Of a DNA stretch of 64,000 bases, positions 8,403 through 17,300 are shown piece by piece (within the stretch, counting starts at the first letter, position 1; each line of letters begins with the position of its first letter). Source of the DNA: Nitrososphaerales archaeon (lineage in GTDB: Archaea; Thermoproteota; Nitrososphaeria; Nitrososphaerales; Gagatemarchaeaceae); NCBI GenBank assembly GCA_030038395.1, contig JASHOZ010000064.1, forward strand, positions 1-64,000. Reading direction: 5' to 3'. Both the position numbers and the translations under genes were made by a program. The notes below the pieces were generated by a model. It did no database searches. It was not told where the DNA came from and saw only the letters and a list, made by a program, of their open reading frames with translations.

Positions 8403-8462
8403 CCTTTTTCAATCGCGCGGCGAACTTCGCACTACTTAAGTGTGGGCGGAGTCTCGCGCGTT

Positions 8463-8948
8463 TCAGCGGGCGGAGTTCTTCCACTTTGCCTCGAGGAGCT
8501 CGCCGATGACGCCGACGGACTTCCTGACCTCCCTGTCCATGGCTAGAGGGTCGTACCCTTTCGGGGGCGGGTAGTCCAAAAACCTCTGGTTCGGGTCGGA
8601 CCCGAGGAAGTCGCGGCTCGACTCGTACAGCGCCATGAGGGCGCGCCCGTCGAGGGCGCCAAGCTCGGACCTCCAGACGTGGTGGACTCCCTTGTCAGAC
8701 ACGACCGTCAGCTTGATGTCCCCCTCTGCCTCCCTCCTGACGTCGGCCCAGAACTGGCGGTCGAACTCATCGGCGGCGACCTCCCCCGAAGCGAGTTTCC
8801 CTGAGTACGCTCTGACGAGGCCGCGCACCTCGGCAGGGGTCCTCCCGAAGTGGCGTGCGATCTCATCGGTGGCTACGCCCATCTGCGATAGGTAGTAGCA
8901 TCCTTCCTCCAGCACGTCGTCGCTGATTTCGTCTGAGCCGTCGGCCAT
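8463..8948 (-). CDS. Conserved-looking HTH protein, unknown function
   Basis: A 161-residue soluble, acidic protein not recognised as a known family. Residues about 22-48 (GVATDEIARHFGRTPAEVRGLV) look like a helix-turn-helix, so DNA binding is possible. The middle part contains a Trp-rich stretch (QFWADVRREAEG) and KLTVVSDKGVHHVW, probably beta structure. The C-terminus is helical. It lies 5 nt after the Rieske ferredoxin gene, which itself follows the nucleotidyltransferase gene by 33 nt, so the three probably form one transcript. Any functional link among them is unproven. Confidence 0.7.
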   Translation of the reverse strand: MADGSDEISDDVLEEGCYYLSQMGVATDEIARHFGRTPAEVRGLVRAYSGKLASGEVAADEFDRQFWADVRREAEGDIKLTVVSDKGVHHVWRSELGALDGRALMALYESSRDFLGSDPNQRFLDYPPPKGYDPLAMDREVRKSVGVIGELLEAKWKNSAR

Positions 8949-8953
8949 CCGGG

Positions 8954-9265
8954 TCAGCGCCGCCGGACCCAGACGAAGCCGCCCTCCGATTTCGCATCGT
9001 ACAGCGGCTCCTTGTCAAGCGGCTCGTCGAACGTTGCTTCGCCCGTTCTGATGTCCCACACCGACCCGTGGCCCGCGCAAGTCACGACCGCTCCGTCAAG
9101 CGTCCCTTCGGAGAGGTCCCACTGCTCGTGAGTGCAGACCGCGCCCATCGCCAAATACTCCCCATCGACATTCGCGACCAGCACCTGCTCCCCTTCGACC
9201 TCCACGGAGAGCATCGTCCCCGGAGGGACGCTCTGCGCACTCGCCGCCTTGACGAACTCTGCCAT
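8954..9265 (-). CDS. Rieske [2Fe-2S] ferredoxin
   Basis: A 103-residue soluble Rieske protein. The cluster ligands are in CTH (VCTHEQWDLSEG) and CAGH (VVTCAGHGSVWD), the CxH-x15-17-CxxH pattern of dioxygenase-type Rieske ferredoxins. There is no signal peptide and no disulfide Cys pair, unlike the Rieske subunits of cytochrome bc1/b6f. It is therefore likely a cytosolic electron carrier. Its partner enzyme is not evident here. It is flanked on the same strand by a sugar nucleotidyltransferase and an HTH protein. Confidence 0.92.
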   Translation of the reverse strand: MAEFVKAASAQSVPPGTMLSVEVEGEQVLVANVDGEYLAMGAVCTHEQWDLSEGTLDGAVVTCAGHGSVWDIRTGEATFDEPLDKEPLYDAKSEGGFVWVRRR

Positions 9266-9298
9266 GCGCGGCCAACGCCTGTGGTCGGGTTAAAGGCT

Positions 9299-9994
9299 TC
9301 ACCTCTCTAGCTGCATCGCGCCTTCGACCTCTTTGAGGTCCTTGAGGGAGTCCACGAACCACCACCCTCCGTAGTGCGGGTAGGAGAGCAGCTCGCCGCG
9401 GTCGACGAGCTTGGGGAACGTCTCCCTCTCGATGTCCCCCTTGTCCGGCAGGTACTTCATCGCCTTCCGAGGGTTGAGGACGTACACGCCGCCGTTTATC
9501 CAGACATCCGGGAAGGCTGGCTTCTCCTCGAAACCCCTTACCATCCTCAGCGTGTCGATCTTCACCACGCCGAAGCGCGAGCGGTAAGGGACGACCAGCA
9601 TCGAAGCCGTGAGCTCGCCAGCCTGTCTGTGCGCATCCACCATCTTGCCGAGCGCCAGGTCCGTCATTATGTCGCCGTTCGCTACGACGAAGAGGTCGTC
9701 TGACGCCCGCTCCGTTAGCGCTCGCTTGACCGCCCCTCCCGTCCCGAGCGGCGCCTCCTCCGGCGAGTATTCGATCCTCGTCCCGTTGTAGCTCGAACCG
9801 AAGTGCTCCTGGAGCTTCTGCCACTTGTACCCGCAAGCGAATGTGACGGAATCGACGCCCCCCTCCCTCACGAGCCAGTCTATCTGATACTCAGAGATTG
9901 GTCTCCCCCTCACTTCAATCAACGCTTTCGGCTTGTCCTCTGTCAGTGGCCTAAGCCTGAGCGCCTGCCCGCCGCTAAGAATGACCGCCTTCAC
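9299..9994 (-). CDS. Sugar-phosphate nucleotidyltransferase, HddC-like
   Basis: A 231-residue protein of the NTP-transferase family that makes NDP-sugars from a sugar 1-phosphate and NTP. The signature is LSGGQALRLRPLTEDKPKAL, with LGTGGAVK, the metal-binding Asp in VVANGDIMTD, and the EEKP block. It is short, without the left-handed beta-helix of GlmU or Glc-1-P thymidylyltransferase fusions. Its size and motifs resemble D-glycero-D-manno-heptose 1-phosphate guanylyltransferase (HddC) and mannose-1-P guanylyltransferases. The start is GTG 9994. It may supply sugars for surface glycans, but the substrate is unproven. Confidence 0.85.
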   Translation of the reverse strand: MKAVILSGGQALRLRPLTEDKPKALIEVRGRPISEYQIDWLVREGGVDSVTFACGYKWQKLQEHFGSSYNGTRIEYSPEEAPLGTGGAVKRALTERASDDLFVVANGDIMTDLALGKMVDAHRQAGELTASMLVVPYRSRFGVVKIDTLRMVRGFEEKPAFPDVWINGGVYVLNPRKAMKYLPDKGDIERETFPKLVDRGELLSYPHYGGWWFVDSLKDLKEVEGAMQLER

Positions 9995-10092
9995 CCTTGC
10001 CGACCTCGCTGAGCGTACCCTCCGGCCAGTCCTAGATAATGTTGAAAGCGACGCCCGTAGTCGACTCGTCCGGACTAAGCAGTAGGAGCTTA

Positions 10093-10111
10093 GAAAACAA
10101 AGAGGAGAAAG
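10093..10111 (-). terminator. Pyrimidine-rich terminator after surface-protein gene
   Basis: Read on the minus strand just after the stop of the surface-protein gene, this 19-nt stretch is almost entirely C and T, with TTT and TTTT runs. It fits an archaeal oligo-T terminator. No clear stem-loop is needed or seen. Confidence 0.5.
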
Positions 10112-10120
10112 CTGGCCTGT

Positions 10121-12811
10121 TTAGGACAGCTTTCTGATCAGTACCGCTAGCACTAGGACTAGGATGATTGCAGCGAGCACGGCAACAACGAGGACGTAAG
10201 TCTGCTCGGTGTTGACCGCGTTCATGATGTTGGTCGCTTGTGTTGAGACGCCTGAGAGGCCACCGACCGTAGTCTGTATGCCGCCCACTGTGCCCATCAC
10301 GCTCGACACGTCTGTCTGGATTGTAGTGACGTTCGACATTATCGTCGAGACGTCCGACTGGATGTTGCTGACGTCAGACATTATCGTCGAGACGTCAGAC
10401 TGGATTGTGCTGACTGAGTTCGAAAGCGACGAGATATCGCTCTCGACTGTGGACAGGTCTGAGCTCACCATGCTTGAGAGCGAGCTGATCTGGCCGTTGG
10501 TGTTGGAGTTGATGTTGCTGACAGCCGAGTTGATCCAGCTCTGGACGTTACTCGACAGAGTGTTGATGCTGCCTGTGAAGCCTGAGATGCTGTTGTTGAT
10601 GCTGTTCAGCCACACGTACTCCCAGCTTCCCTGGGGAGTAACGGTGAAGAGCGCGTAGATGTATGGCGAGTAGTTGCCCTGAGAGGCTGCTTCTTCGTCG
10701 CTCGTGAGCGACACCACGTGGACGCCGGGGTTGAATCCTGCGCCCACGAAGGTCAGATTCAGGACGCCGTTGGCTCCTGACTCCGCCGCGCCCTCAGTCC
10801 AAGTGAGAGTGTACTTCGCTTCAGTGGTGCACGTTTCGCCGAAGAAGTAGAAGTGATGCGGTGTGCAGACGACGACCCCTGCGCTGGAGGAGTTCTGGCC
10901 CACTAGCGCAAAGTCGGCCATCAGGTTGTCGATGTTGACCGAGTAGTATGTGTTAGGAAGCAGGCCCTCCGCGTAGACCTGGACTAGGCCCGTGGTGGAG
11001 TTACCTGGCTCCGCGTAAGTGCTGTTGAAGCTGCTCGGGCTCACCACTAGGGTCGGCGTGATGCCGAACTCTGCGGTGCCATACGCCGTGCAGCTTGCCT
11101 TGCCACTGAAGGTGACCCCTTCGAAAGCCTCGCATGCGGAGACCTCGTGGAGACCGCCGTATGCCTGAGGAACTGCGAACGAGTCTGGGATGGAGGTGTT
11201 CGTCTCTCCGCTCGCCGTGGTGGTCATGTTGAGTTCGTAGTACCAAGTCGCGGTGCTGATTGATGTCGCGTTCCAGTATATCCATGTGTGCGTCGAGGCT
11301 GGGAAACCATACAGGTAGACCGTCACCGTCGACGATGGGTTGCTGGCGGGGCCTTCGTTCGTGTAGGTCAAGCTGTCGTTCAGGACGACCGTCGGGTTGA
11401 CGTCGACCGTGAACGTGTAGTTGACGTTGTCATTGTGGACGACGAGGTTGTACGTGCCCATGTGGATCACCGGTATCTCGACCGTAGCGTTGAAACTGCC
11501 GTCTGCGGTAGTGGTCCCCGAACCAGCTATGACGCTGAGTTCGTTCGTTCCAATCCAGAAGGTCACCGGCGATGAGACTGAGAAGTCTTCACCAGCGATG
11601 ATCACCGGGCTGAACACATAGGTCACGACATCGGCGAGGTCGCACCCGACGTCATCGGGCGCAGCGCCGGTGTCATTGCCGTAGTATGGGCATGAGGCCG
11701 ACGTGACCTGGTTGGGTGCAATGGCCGAGAAGTAGGACTGCGTGAAGCTCTCCACGTGAATGAAGGCTCTGTTGAACTCCGTGAATGATGCGGAGTTAGG
11801 CCCTGAGATCGGGCTCAAAGCGGGCTTCGTTCCCGCTATCGATGCATTGACCGCGAAGAGAGTTATCGAGGTCGTGGGATTGTTGGTCAAGCTGCCGACT
11901 GGGTTTATCGCCTGAGCGGTATCCACCATCGGCGTCGAAGAGGTTGTGAACCAGCCTGGGCCCGTGCTTATGCCCGAGAGAAGTGTGCCCGCGTGGCCGA
12001 CTTCTGTGTCGTTGTTGAAGAACCAGTAGTCGTAGGTGTAGTTGATGTTGACTGTACCGCTGGAGGCGAAGCCACCGCCCTTTATGATGACCGGCGTCAG
12101 AGCTGGCCCTGATGCCGATGGGATGGACGGCGTTGTCGCGTTGATCACCTCGATGCCTGGAGTGATGACGACCTGTTGGGTTGACACCGCCTCGGTTGCG
12201 GTCGGGGTCAAGTCAGTGTCGTTCATCTTGATGAAGGTGTATGCGGAGGAGACGAGGATCGGGACCGGCCCTATGAGTAGCGGAGTGACGCCTGTGTTGA
12301 ACGGATTGTCATAGCAGTGCGCCGCGCTCCCAATCCATCCGATATAGAAGGTTCCATTCGGAGTGGGTATCGCGGTGAACACGCCCTCGTTGTTGGCACA
12401 GAAGTCACTCACCAGGATGTTGGGCGTATACAGCATGTCACCAGCCTGTGGGGAGCCTGACCCTCCCTTGCTCAAGCTCAGCTGGAACGCCGCCCCCTGC
12501 CAGTTAACGTCGCTGAAGTCTATTGCCAGGTAGTTACTCGAAGTGGTGTCGCATTGATTGACGACTGTGCACGAGGTCCCGTTGACGTCGGTGACCAAGG
12601 CGTGCCCAGCCGGGACGGTCACGTTGACCGATGCAGGAGTGAAGGTCGTTGGGTCTGTCTCAGAGTTGACCGTGCCGAGAATGGTGTGCCCCGTAGATCC
12701 TATCACGGGCGCAACCGGGATAATCGCCACGATCGCCGAAAGCGACAGAATTGCAAGTAGTGTACTAGTGCTAAGTTTTCTTACATACGATCTTGTCGTA
12801 TGCGTATTCAT
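10121..12811 (-). CDS. Surface (S-layer-like) protein with coiled-coil stalk and membrane anchor
   Basis: An 896-residue secreted, membrane-anchored protein. The N-terminal signal has a basic TRSYVRKLS head followed by TLLAILSLSAIVAIIPVAPVIG. The ectodomain is rich in Ser, Thr, Asn and Gly, with many N-glycosylation sequons (NxS/T) and beta-sandwich-like repeats such as TPVIIKGGGFASSGTVNI. From about residue 730 it becomes a heptad-repeat coiled coil (SDVSTIM, SDVSNIQ, SNVTTIQ). It ends in one transmembrane helix, about 876-893, with RKLS inside. This resembles the stalk-anchor design of crenarchaeal SlaB. Start ATG 12811 is chosen over 12856 because the TATA box lies 29 nt upstream. Codon usage is relaxed and Thr/Ser-rich. 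Confidence 0.85.
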   Translation of the reverse strand: MNTHTTRSYVRKLSTSTLLAILSLSAIVAIIPVAPVIGSTGHTILGTVNSETDPTTFTPASVNVTVPAGHALVTDVNGTSCTVVNQCDTTSSNYLAIDFSDVNWQGAAFQLSLSKGGSGSPQAGDMLYTPNILVSDFCANNEGVFTAIPTPNGTFYIGWIGSAAHCYDNPFNTGVTPLLIGPVPILVSSAYTFIKMNDTDLTPTATEAVSTQQVVITPGIEVINATTPSIPSASGPALTPVIIKGGGFASSGTVNINYTYDYWFFNNDTEVGHAGTLLSGISTGPGWFTTSSTPMVDTAQAINPVGSLTNNPTTSITLFAVNASIAGTKPALSPISGPNSASFTEFNRAFIHVESFTQSYFSAIAPNQVTSASCPYYGNDTGAAPDDVGCDLADVVTYVFSPVIIAGEDFSVSSPVTFWIGTNELSVIAGSGTTTADGSFNATVEIPVIHMGTYNLVVHNDNVNYTFTVDVNPTVVLNDSLTYTNEGPASNPSSTVTVYLYGFPASTHTWIYWNATSISTATWYYELNMTTTASGETNTSIPDSFAVPQAYGGLHEVSACEAFEGVTFSGKASCTAYGTAEFGITPTLVVSPSSFNSTYAEPGNSTTGLVQVYAEGLLPNTYYSVNIDNLMADFALVGQNSSSAGVVVCTPHHFYFFGETCTTEAKYTLTWTEGAAESGANGVLNLTFVGAGFNPGVHVVSLTSDEEAASQGNYSPYIYALFTVTPQGSWEYVWLNSINNSISGFTGSINTLSSNVQSWINSAVSNINSNTNGQISSLSSMVSSDLSTVESDISSLSNSVSTIQSDVSTIMSDVSNIQSDVSTIMSNVTTIQTDVSSVMGTVGGIQTTVGGLSGVSTQATNIMNAVNTEQTYVLVVAVLAAIILVLVLAVLIRKLS
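10255..10425 (-). repeat. Heptad (21-nt) tandem repeats in surface-protein stalk
   Basis: Within the surface-protein gene, at least seven consecutive seven-residue units follow the pattern (S/T)(D/N/T)V(S/T/G)xI(Q/M). At the DNA level they appear as imperfect 21-nt units containing GACGTC(A/C)GAC and ATTATCGTC, alternating every 42 nt. They encode the membrane-proximal part of a coiled coil and could change in copy number by slippage. Confidence 0.75.
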
Positions 12812-12834
12812 TTTCGGGGCGAGTTGGCCGACCG

Positions 12835-12844
12835 CATATATAAG
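12835..12844 (-). promoter_or_regulatory. Strong TATA box of surface-protein gene
   Basis: CTTATATATG on the minus strand, preceded by an A/T-rich element, is the best TATA box in the window. It is centred 29 nt before ATG 12811, implying a leaderless or nearly leaderless abundant transcript, as expected for a surface-layer component. Confidence 0.75.
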
Positions 12845-13030
12845 AAAAATGAACAAAACGTCTAGTTTCTAGCTCCACGTTCAGAACGAGAGAGACTTTC
12901 AAGCCCCTTCTGCCGTCGCGGAGTGGATTTGGGACTATTCTCGTAAGAGTGACAAAATGACAGCCGCATTGGCGGTTCCTGAGCCTTCTCGACCCTCGTA
13001 GCGCCGCGGCTGTCCGCCGCTGGCGCCAGG

Positions 13031-13528
13031 CTACCGTTTCAGATATATCTTGGTCGATGCCTTCCTCATGTAGTATATGTTGCCCAGGCCGAACGCTAGG
13101 CTGGCGACGCCGAAGATGGCCAGGACGCCTAAGGACGAGACTAGGAGTAGCCCGAAGATGAGGTATGCGGCGCCGATGGCAGTTCCAGCCGTGCGCCCCC
13201 AAGACTTCGCGTTCGAGTACCCGTAGCGCGGCACGAGAGTTGCTACTCCCAGGACCACGAGGAGCCAGCCGAAGTCGGCAACGGCGCCCGTGCCTATCAC
13301 GACCAAGAAGCCGCCAAGGGCCATCAGCGCCGCTGCTGCGACGAGACAGAGCGTCACCAACAGCCTGATCCCTTCCGGTCGCTCGTTCGCGCGAAGGGCC
13401 TGGGTTTGAACAGGTTGGGCCGGTGCGGTCGGGGCTGCAGCGGGGACCTCCCCGACAGGTGCCCCACAGTTCCCGCAGAACTTCGCCCCAAGCGGGACCT
13501 CCCTCCCGCAATTCAGACAGTAGGGCAA
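13031..13528 (-). CDS. Zinc-ribbon membrane protein
   Basis: A 165-residue protein with an N-terminal zinc ribbon, YCLNCGREVPLGAKFCGNCG (two CxxC pairs), then a Pro/Ala-rich linker to about residue 45, then four closely packed hydrophobic segments to the end. The zinc ribbon presumably faces the cytosol. Zinc-ribbon plus membrane-helix proteins are common in archaea and mostly uncharacterised. The start codon is TTG. A TATA-like CTTAACTAAT near 13549-13558 is about 26 nt upstream, consistent with a leaderless transcript. It lies between two envelope genes on the same strand, but its spacing suggests its own promoter. Confidence 0.75.
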   Translation of the reverse strand: MPYCLNCGREVPLGAKFCGNCGAPVGEVPAAAPTAPAQPVQTQALRANERPEGIRLLVTLCLVAAAALMALGGFLVVIGTGAVADFGWLLVVLGVATLVPRYGYSNAKSWGRTAGTAIGAAYLIFGLLLVSSLGVLAIFGVASLAFGLGNIYYMRKASTKIYLKR

Positions 13529-13593
13529 CTCGTTGAAGTCACGCCCCAGAATTAGTTAAGCGTTCCCCGACGTACGATCGGCTGGCGAGTCCG

Positions 13594-14133
13594 TCAGGGT
13601 TGCGAGCCCAGGACGAAAGCGGTCGTGATGTTCACGGTCGTTAGCCACTCTAGCGGAGCAACTACGCCTCCGCCGCACCCTTGGTCAGAGCCTTCGAACC
13701 ATACGACATACGTTCCCGGTGACAGCGGAACGGAGAACCCGGTCGAGTTGGTCTGCCCAGTCGAGTACACCCAGGCGGACGGATGGCCCTCGCTCGTCAG
13801 GGCTGCTTCCTGTGCAGTCGCGACGTACATGGTCACGCCGGCCGTGGAGTTGAAGGCGCCCGAGAGGCTCCGCGCGTAGTCCACGGTGAAGTTTGCGGAG
13901 TAGTGCCCTGCCAGACAGTCTAGACTCGACGTGATAACGAAGGAGCTGTTTCCCGCCAGGATGACCTGCTCATTGGGCAACCCCCCGGCACTGCCGCCTG
14001 GGAGTGCGGGCGTCGTGCTCGTGGCTCCGGACGAGCCCTCGACCGCCGAGAGCACTGCCAGCCCGGACGATGTCGCGACGACGAGCAGCAAGAAGACGAC
14101 CCCGATGCGGACTGCGCCCACCCGACGTCGCAT
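13594..14133 (-). CDS. Secreted or membrane-tethered protein, unknown function
   Basis: A 179-residue protein with a basic N-terminus (MRRRVGAVR) followed by one hydrophobic segment, GVVFLLLVVATSSGLAVLSA, a signal peptide or membrane anchor. The rest is extracellular in composition, with many NxS/T sequons and two Cys residues (LDCLAGHY and QGCGGG) that might form a disulfide. PLSPGTYVVWFEGS is typical of a beta-sandwich strand. No family was recognised. GACTTAATGC at 14156-14165 is about 26 nt upstream of ATG 14133 and would serve as the TATA box. Confidence 0.65.
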   Translation of the reverse strand: MRRRVGAVRIGVVFLLLVVATSSGLAVLSAVEGSSGATSTTPALPGGSAGGLPNEQVILAGNSSFVITSSLDCLAGHYSANFTVDYARSLSGAFNSTAGVTMYVATAQEAALTSEGHPSAWVYSTGQTNSTGFSVPLSPGTYVVWFEGSDQGCGGGVVAPLEWLTTVNITTAFVLGSQP

Positions 14134-14193
14134 GAGGGTACCTTTGGACCGAGGGGCATTAAGTCTAGTCTTGCGAACACGCGAGTCAGGCTT

Positions 14194-14213
14194 CAGAACG
14201 GCCTTCGGTTCTG
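14194..14213. other. Short hairpin upstream of aIF2-gamma
   Basis: CAGAAC (14194-14199) and GTTCTG (14208-14213) form a perfect 6-bp stem around GGCCTTCG. It lies in the 230-nt spacer between the divergent secreted-protein and aIF2-gamma genes. Role unknown; it could be chance. Confidence 0.3.
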
Positions 14214-14332
14214 TCCCTCACTGCTCCTGGGGCGGCCTCGCCGACGCGTCACGCTCATGCGCCTGCTTCTCGGCGGGGCACGCGAGGGGACTTCCGCTCC
14301 TGCTGACGACGCAAGCACTTACCCCGTCTAAT

Positions 14333-14340
14333 CTTAAAAG
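14333..14340 (+). promoter_or_regulatory. TATA box of aIF2-gamma gene
   Basis: CTTAAAAG is centred about 27 nt before the TTG start at 14364, so the message is probably leaderless with a TTG initiator. No other plausible in-frame start is seen upstream. Confidence 0.55.
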
Positions 14341-14363
14341 GAGGACATCTGGCGTGAGTCCCG

Positions 14364-17300
14364 TTGTCCAAACAGGTAGCCCAGCAGGCGGTGGCACCTC
14401 GCCTGCTTCCCAAGCAACCGGAAGTCAACATAGGCACAAGCGGCCACGTCGACCATGGGAAGTGCTTGAGGTTCGACCAGTATGCGTTGGTGAATGGAGT
14501 CCCCATGACCGGCCAGGAAATCATGGATATCGTCTCCGCCAAGGGAAGACTCGTCTCCAGACTAGATGGAGAGCAGGTATACGAGTTTGAAGGGAGCGAC
14601 GTTGTAAGCGTGAGTCCCTCACTCAAAGCTACATCGGCAAGGTCACTATTCTTCGTACAAGAGTACGAAGGAACGATTCAAACGGTAAGGACGAGTACAG
14701 GCAGGTCGATCTCAGTTACTCCACGGCACCCTCTCTTGGTAAACAGGAAGGGAAGGCTTCTCTGGGTCAGAACCGAGGAGCTAGTGGCTGGAGACCATGT
14801 TGCCTTCCTTTCCCAAATCCCCCTTCCCCGAGTCGTCGAGTTCAACGACCCTTTCCCGGGCCTGCGGGCAGAGTACAAGCTTGTTGACTGGCTAGACTAC
14901 CAGAGACTATTCGTCCTCACAGATGGATTCCAAGTCTTCGGTTCCCTGAACCCAGAGGATCTCGACCAGCTTCGAATCCTGGCAGGATTCGCAGAGTCCA
15001 CCTTCAGCAGGATGATAGGAGCAGACTGGGAGAGATGGAAGAAAGTCGTCAGTAAAGGAACCAGGCTGACCGAGGAGATTCGAAAGAGGGTCGGCGATGT
15101 CCTGACTGGCGCGACCTTCACAGAGTTAGAACCTGGCGAATTTCTCGCCGTCCAAAGGAGTCGGTATGCTCGTCACATTAGGAAGCTGAAGGACTTCGAC
15201 TTCGACGACGACCTCGCGAAGTGGTTCGCGTTCGTGTGGTCGGAAGGAAACAGTCTGCCAGGCAAGATAGTGGTCACCCAGACAGAAGAGAAGCGCATGC
15301 TCAAAGAGTTCCTGCGCATAACCAAGACAAAACTAGGACAAGACGTCGCGCAGTATGAGGGGGGTCAATACGCTATACACCGAAAGGTGTTCGTCGACTA
15401 TCTTCGATTGAAGTTCGGATTCACACCAGGAGACAGGTTCGAGTCTCCCATCGCTTCCTGGGTCTGCAGGTTGCCCTTGGAGTGGAAGGCCACCTTTCTG
15501 AGGTGGTTCCTCTCTCTGGACGGTGGATTCTATAGAGGCAGCGGTCAGATCTCGATAGCTCAGGCGAACCCAAGAAATGTCGTCATGATGTCGTACATGC
15601 TGGCGTCGTTTGGCATAGTAAGCAGATTCGACGCAATCACACGGAGAGTCAAGGCAGGCCCGAGACAATACGCCAGACTCAACATCTCTGGCAGGAGAAA
15701 CCTTCAGCTCTTCGCGCAGAACATAGGATTCGAGTCTGCCCGCAAGCAACGGGCGCTCCTTAGATATCTTGGCGAAATCAAACAAGACAGCAAGGAGAGC
15801 GACCTGAGCATCCCGGTCGACTCCGAGTCGCTCAGACAGGGAATGAAGAGAATCGGCCTTCTAAGGGAAGGGTTCGAACCCAGCGAGGCGATTCAGAGCG
15901 CCAAGAGGATGAGCTGGTACGAAGCTTACGAAGGACTGAGGCTGACCGGGAGAGTCTCCAGGCGCAAACTGACAGACATGGTCGAGTCGATGCAGAACCA
16001 CCTCGATGCCGTAAGAGAGTCGATGCTCAGAGTCTCGAAGAGGAAGGAACCCATCAGGAGACACATTGAGCTGATCGGGGTTTCACTCGGTGCGGTAGCC
16101 GACCATCTTGGCATGAGCAGAAAGAAGCTCGTTCGCATACTCGAGAGGGGCGGTGAAGAGGAGACTAGAGCAGTAGCCGACCATGTGCTGGGTCTGACCC
16201 AAGAGCTGTTGAGGGAAGGTGCCGCTTTCATAGGCCAACTCCGGACCCTCGCTTCAACCCCGCTCGAGTTTGACTGCATCAAGGCAATCACGAGCGAACG
16301 CTATTCCGGCAGGGTCTTCGACCTCTCGGTGCCGGAGCATGCGAACTTCGTGGGAGGCGTAGGGGGTATAGTCTCGCACAACACCTCCCTGACCCAAGCT
16401 GTGACCGGAGTCTGGGCGAGCGCCCATAGCGAGGAGCTGAAGAGAGGCATCACGATCAAGGTCGGGTACGCCGATACGGCATTCTACAGGTGCCCCAAGA
16501 CGCCAGAACCGGCGGCGTACTCGACGAGCGCGAAGTGCCCTGTCTGCGGCGAACAGGGGAGGCTCCTCAGGGCCGTGAGCTTCGTCGACTGCCCCGGGCA
16601 CGAGAGCCTGATGACGAACATGCTGGCTGGAGCCTTCCTGATGGACGGTGCGCTTCTCGTGATTGCAGCCAACGAGCCCGTCCCCAAGCCGCAGACAAGG
16701 GAACACCTGCAGGCGCTCCAGATGCTCGGGATGAAGAGGATAGTCATCGCGCAGAACAAGGTCGACCTCGTGACGGATCAGGAGGCGAAGAAGAACTATC
16801 AGGGAATCAGGAAATTTGTGGAGAAGACGGTCGCTGCGGACGCCCCGATAGTCCCCATCTCTGCGCAGCAGAGGACGAACATCGACGCCCTCATCGAAGC
16901 CATCGAGGAGGTCATCCCGACGCCTGCCAGGGACGCGGGGGCAGACCCGCTGATGTACGTGGTCCGAAGTTTCGACGTCAACAGGCCGGGGGCCACAATC
17001 CCGACCCTTTCGGGGGGCGTGCTGGGCGGCAGCCTCACGAGAGGCGAATTGAAGGTGGGGGAAGAGATAGAACTCCGCCCTGGGATGGTGGACGAAAGGA
17101 GCGGGAAGTACGTGCCGATCGTCACGAAGGTCGCGAGCCTCCAGACAGGGGCAGGAGAGACAGAGAAGGTGGGGCCCGGGGGACTGGTCGCTCTGGGCAC
17201 GGAGCTCGACCCGACATTCATCAAGGGCGACCAGATGGTGGGGAGCGTCATCGGGAAGCCTGGAACGCTTCCGCCCAACCTCGAACACATGACGATGGAG

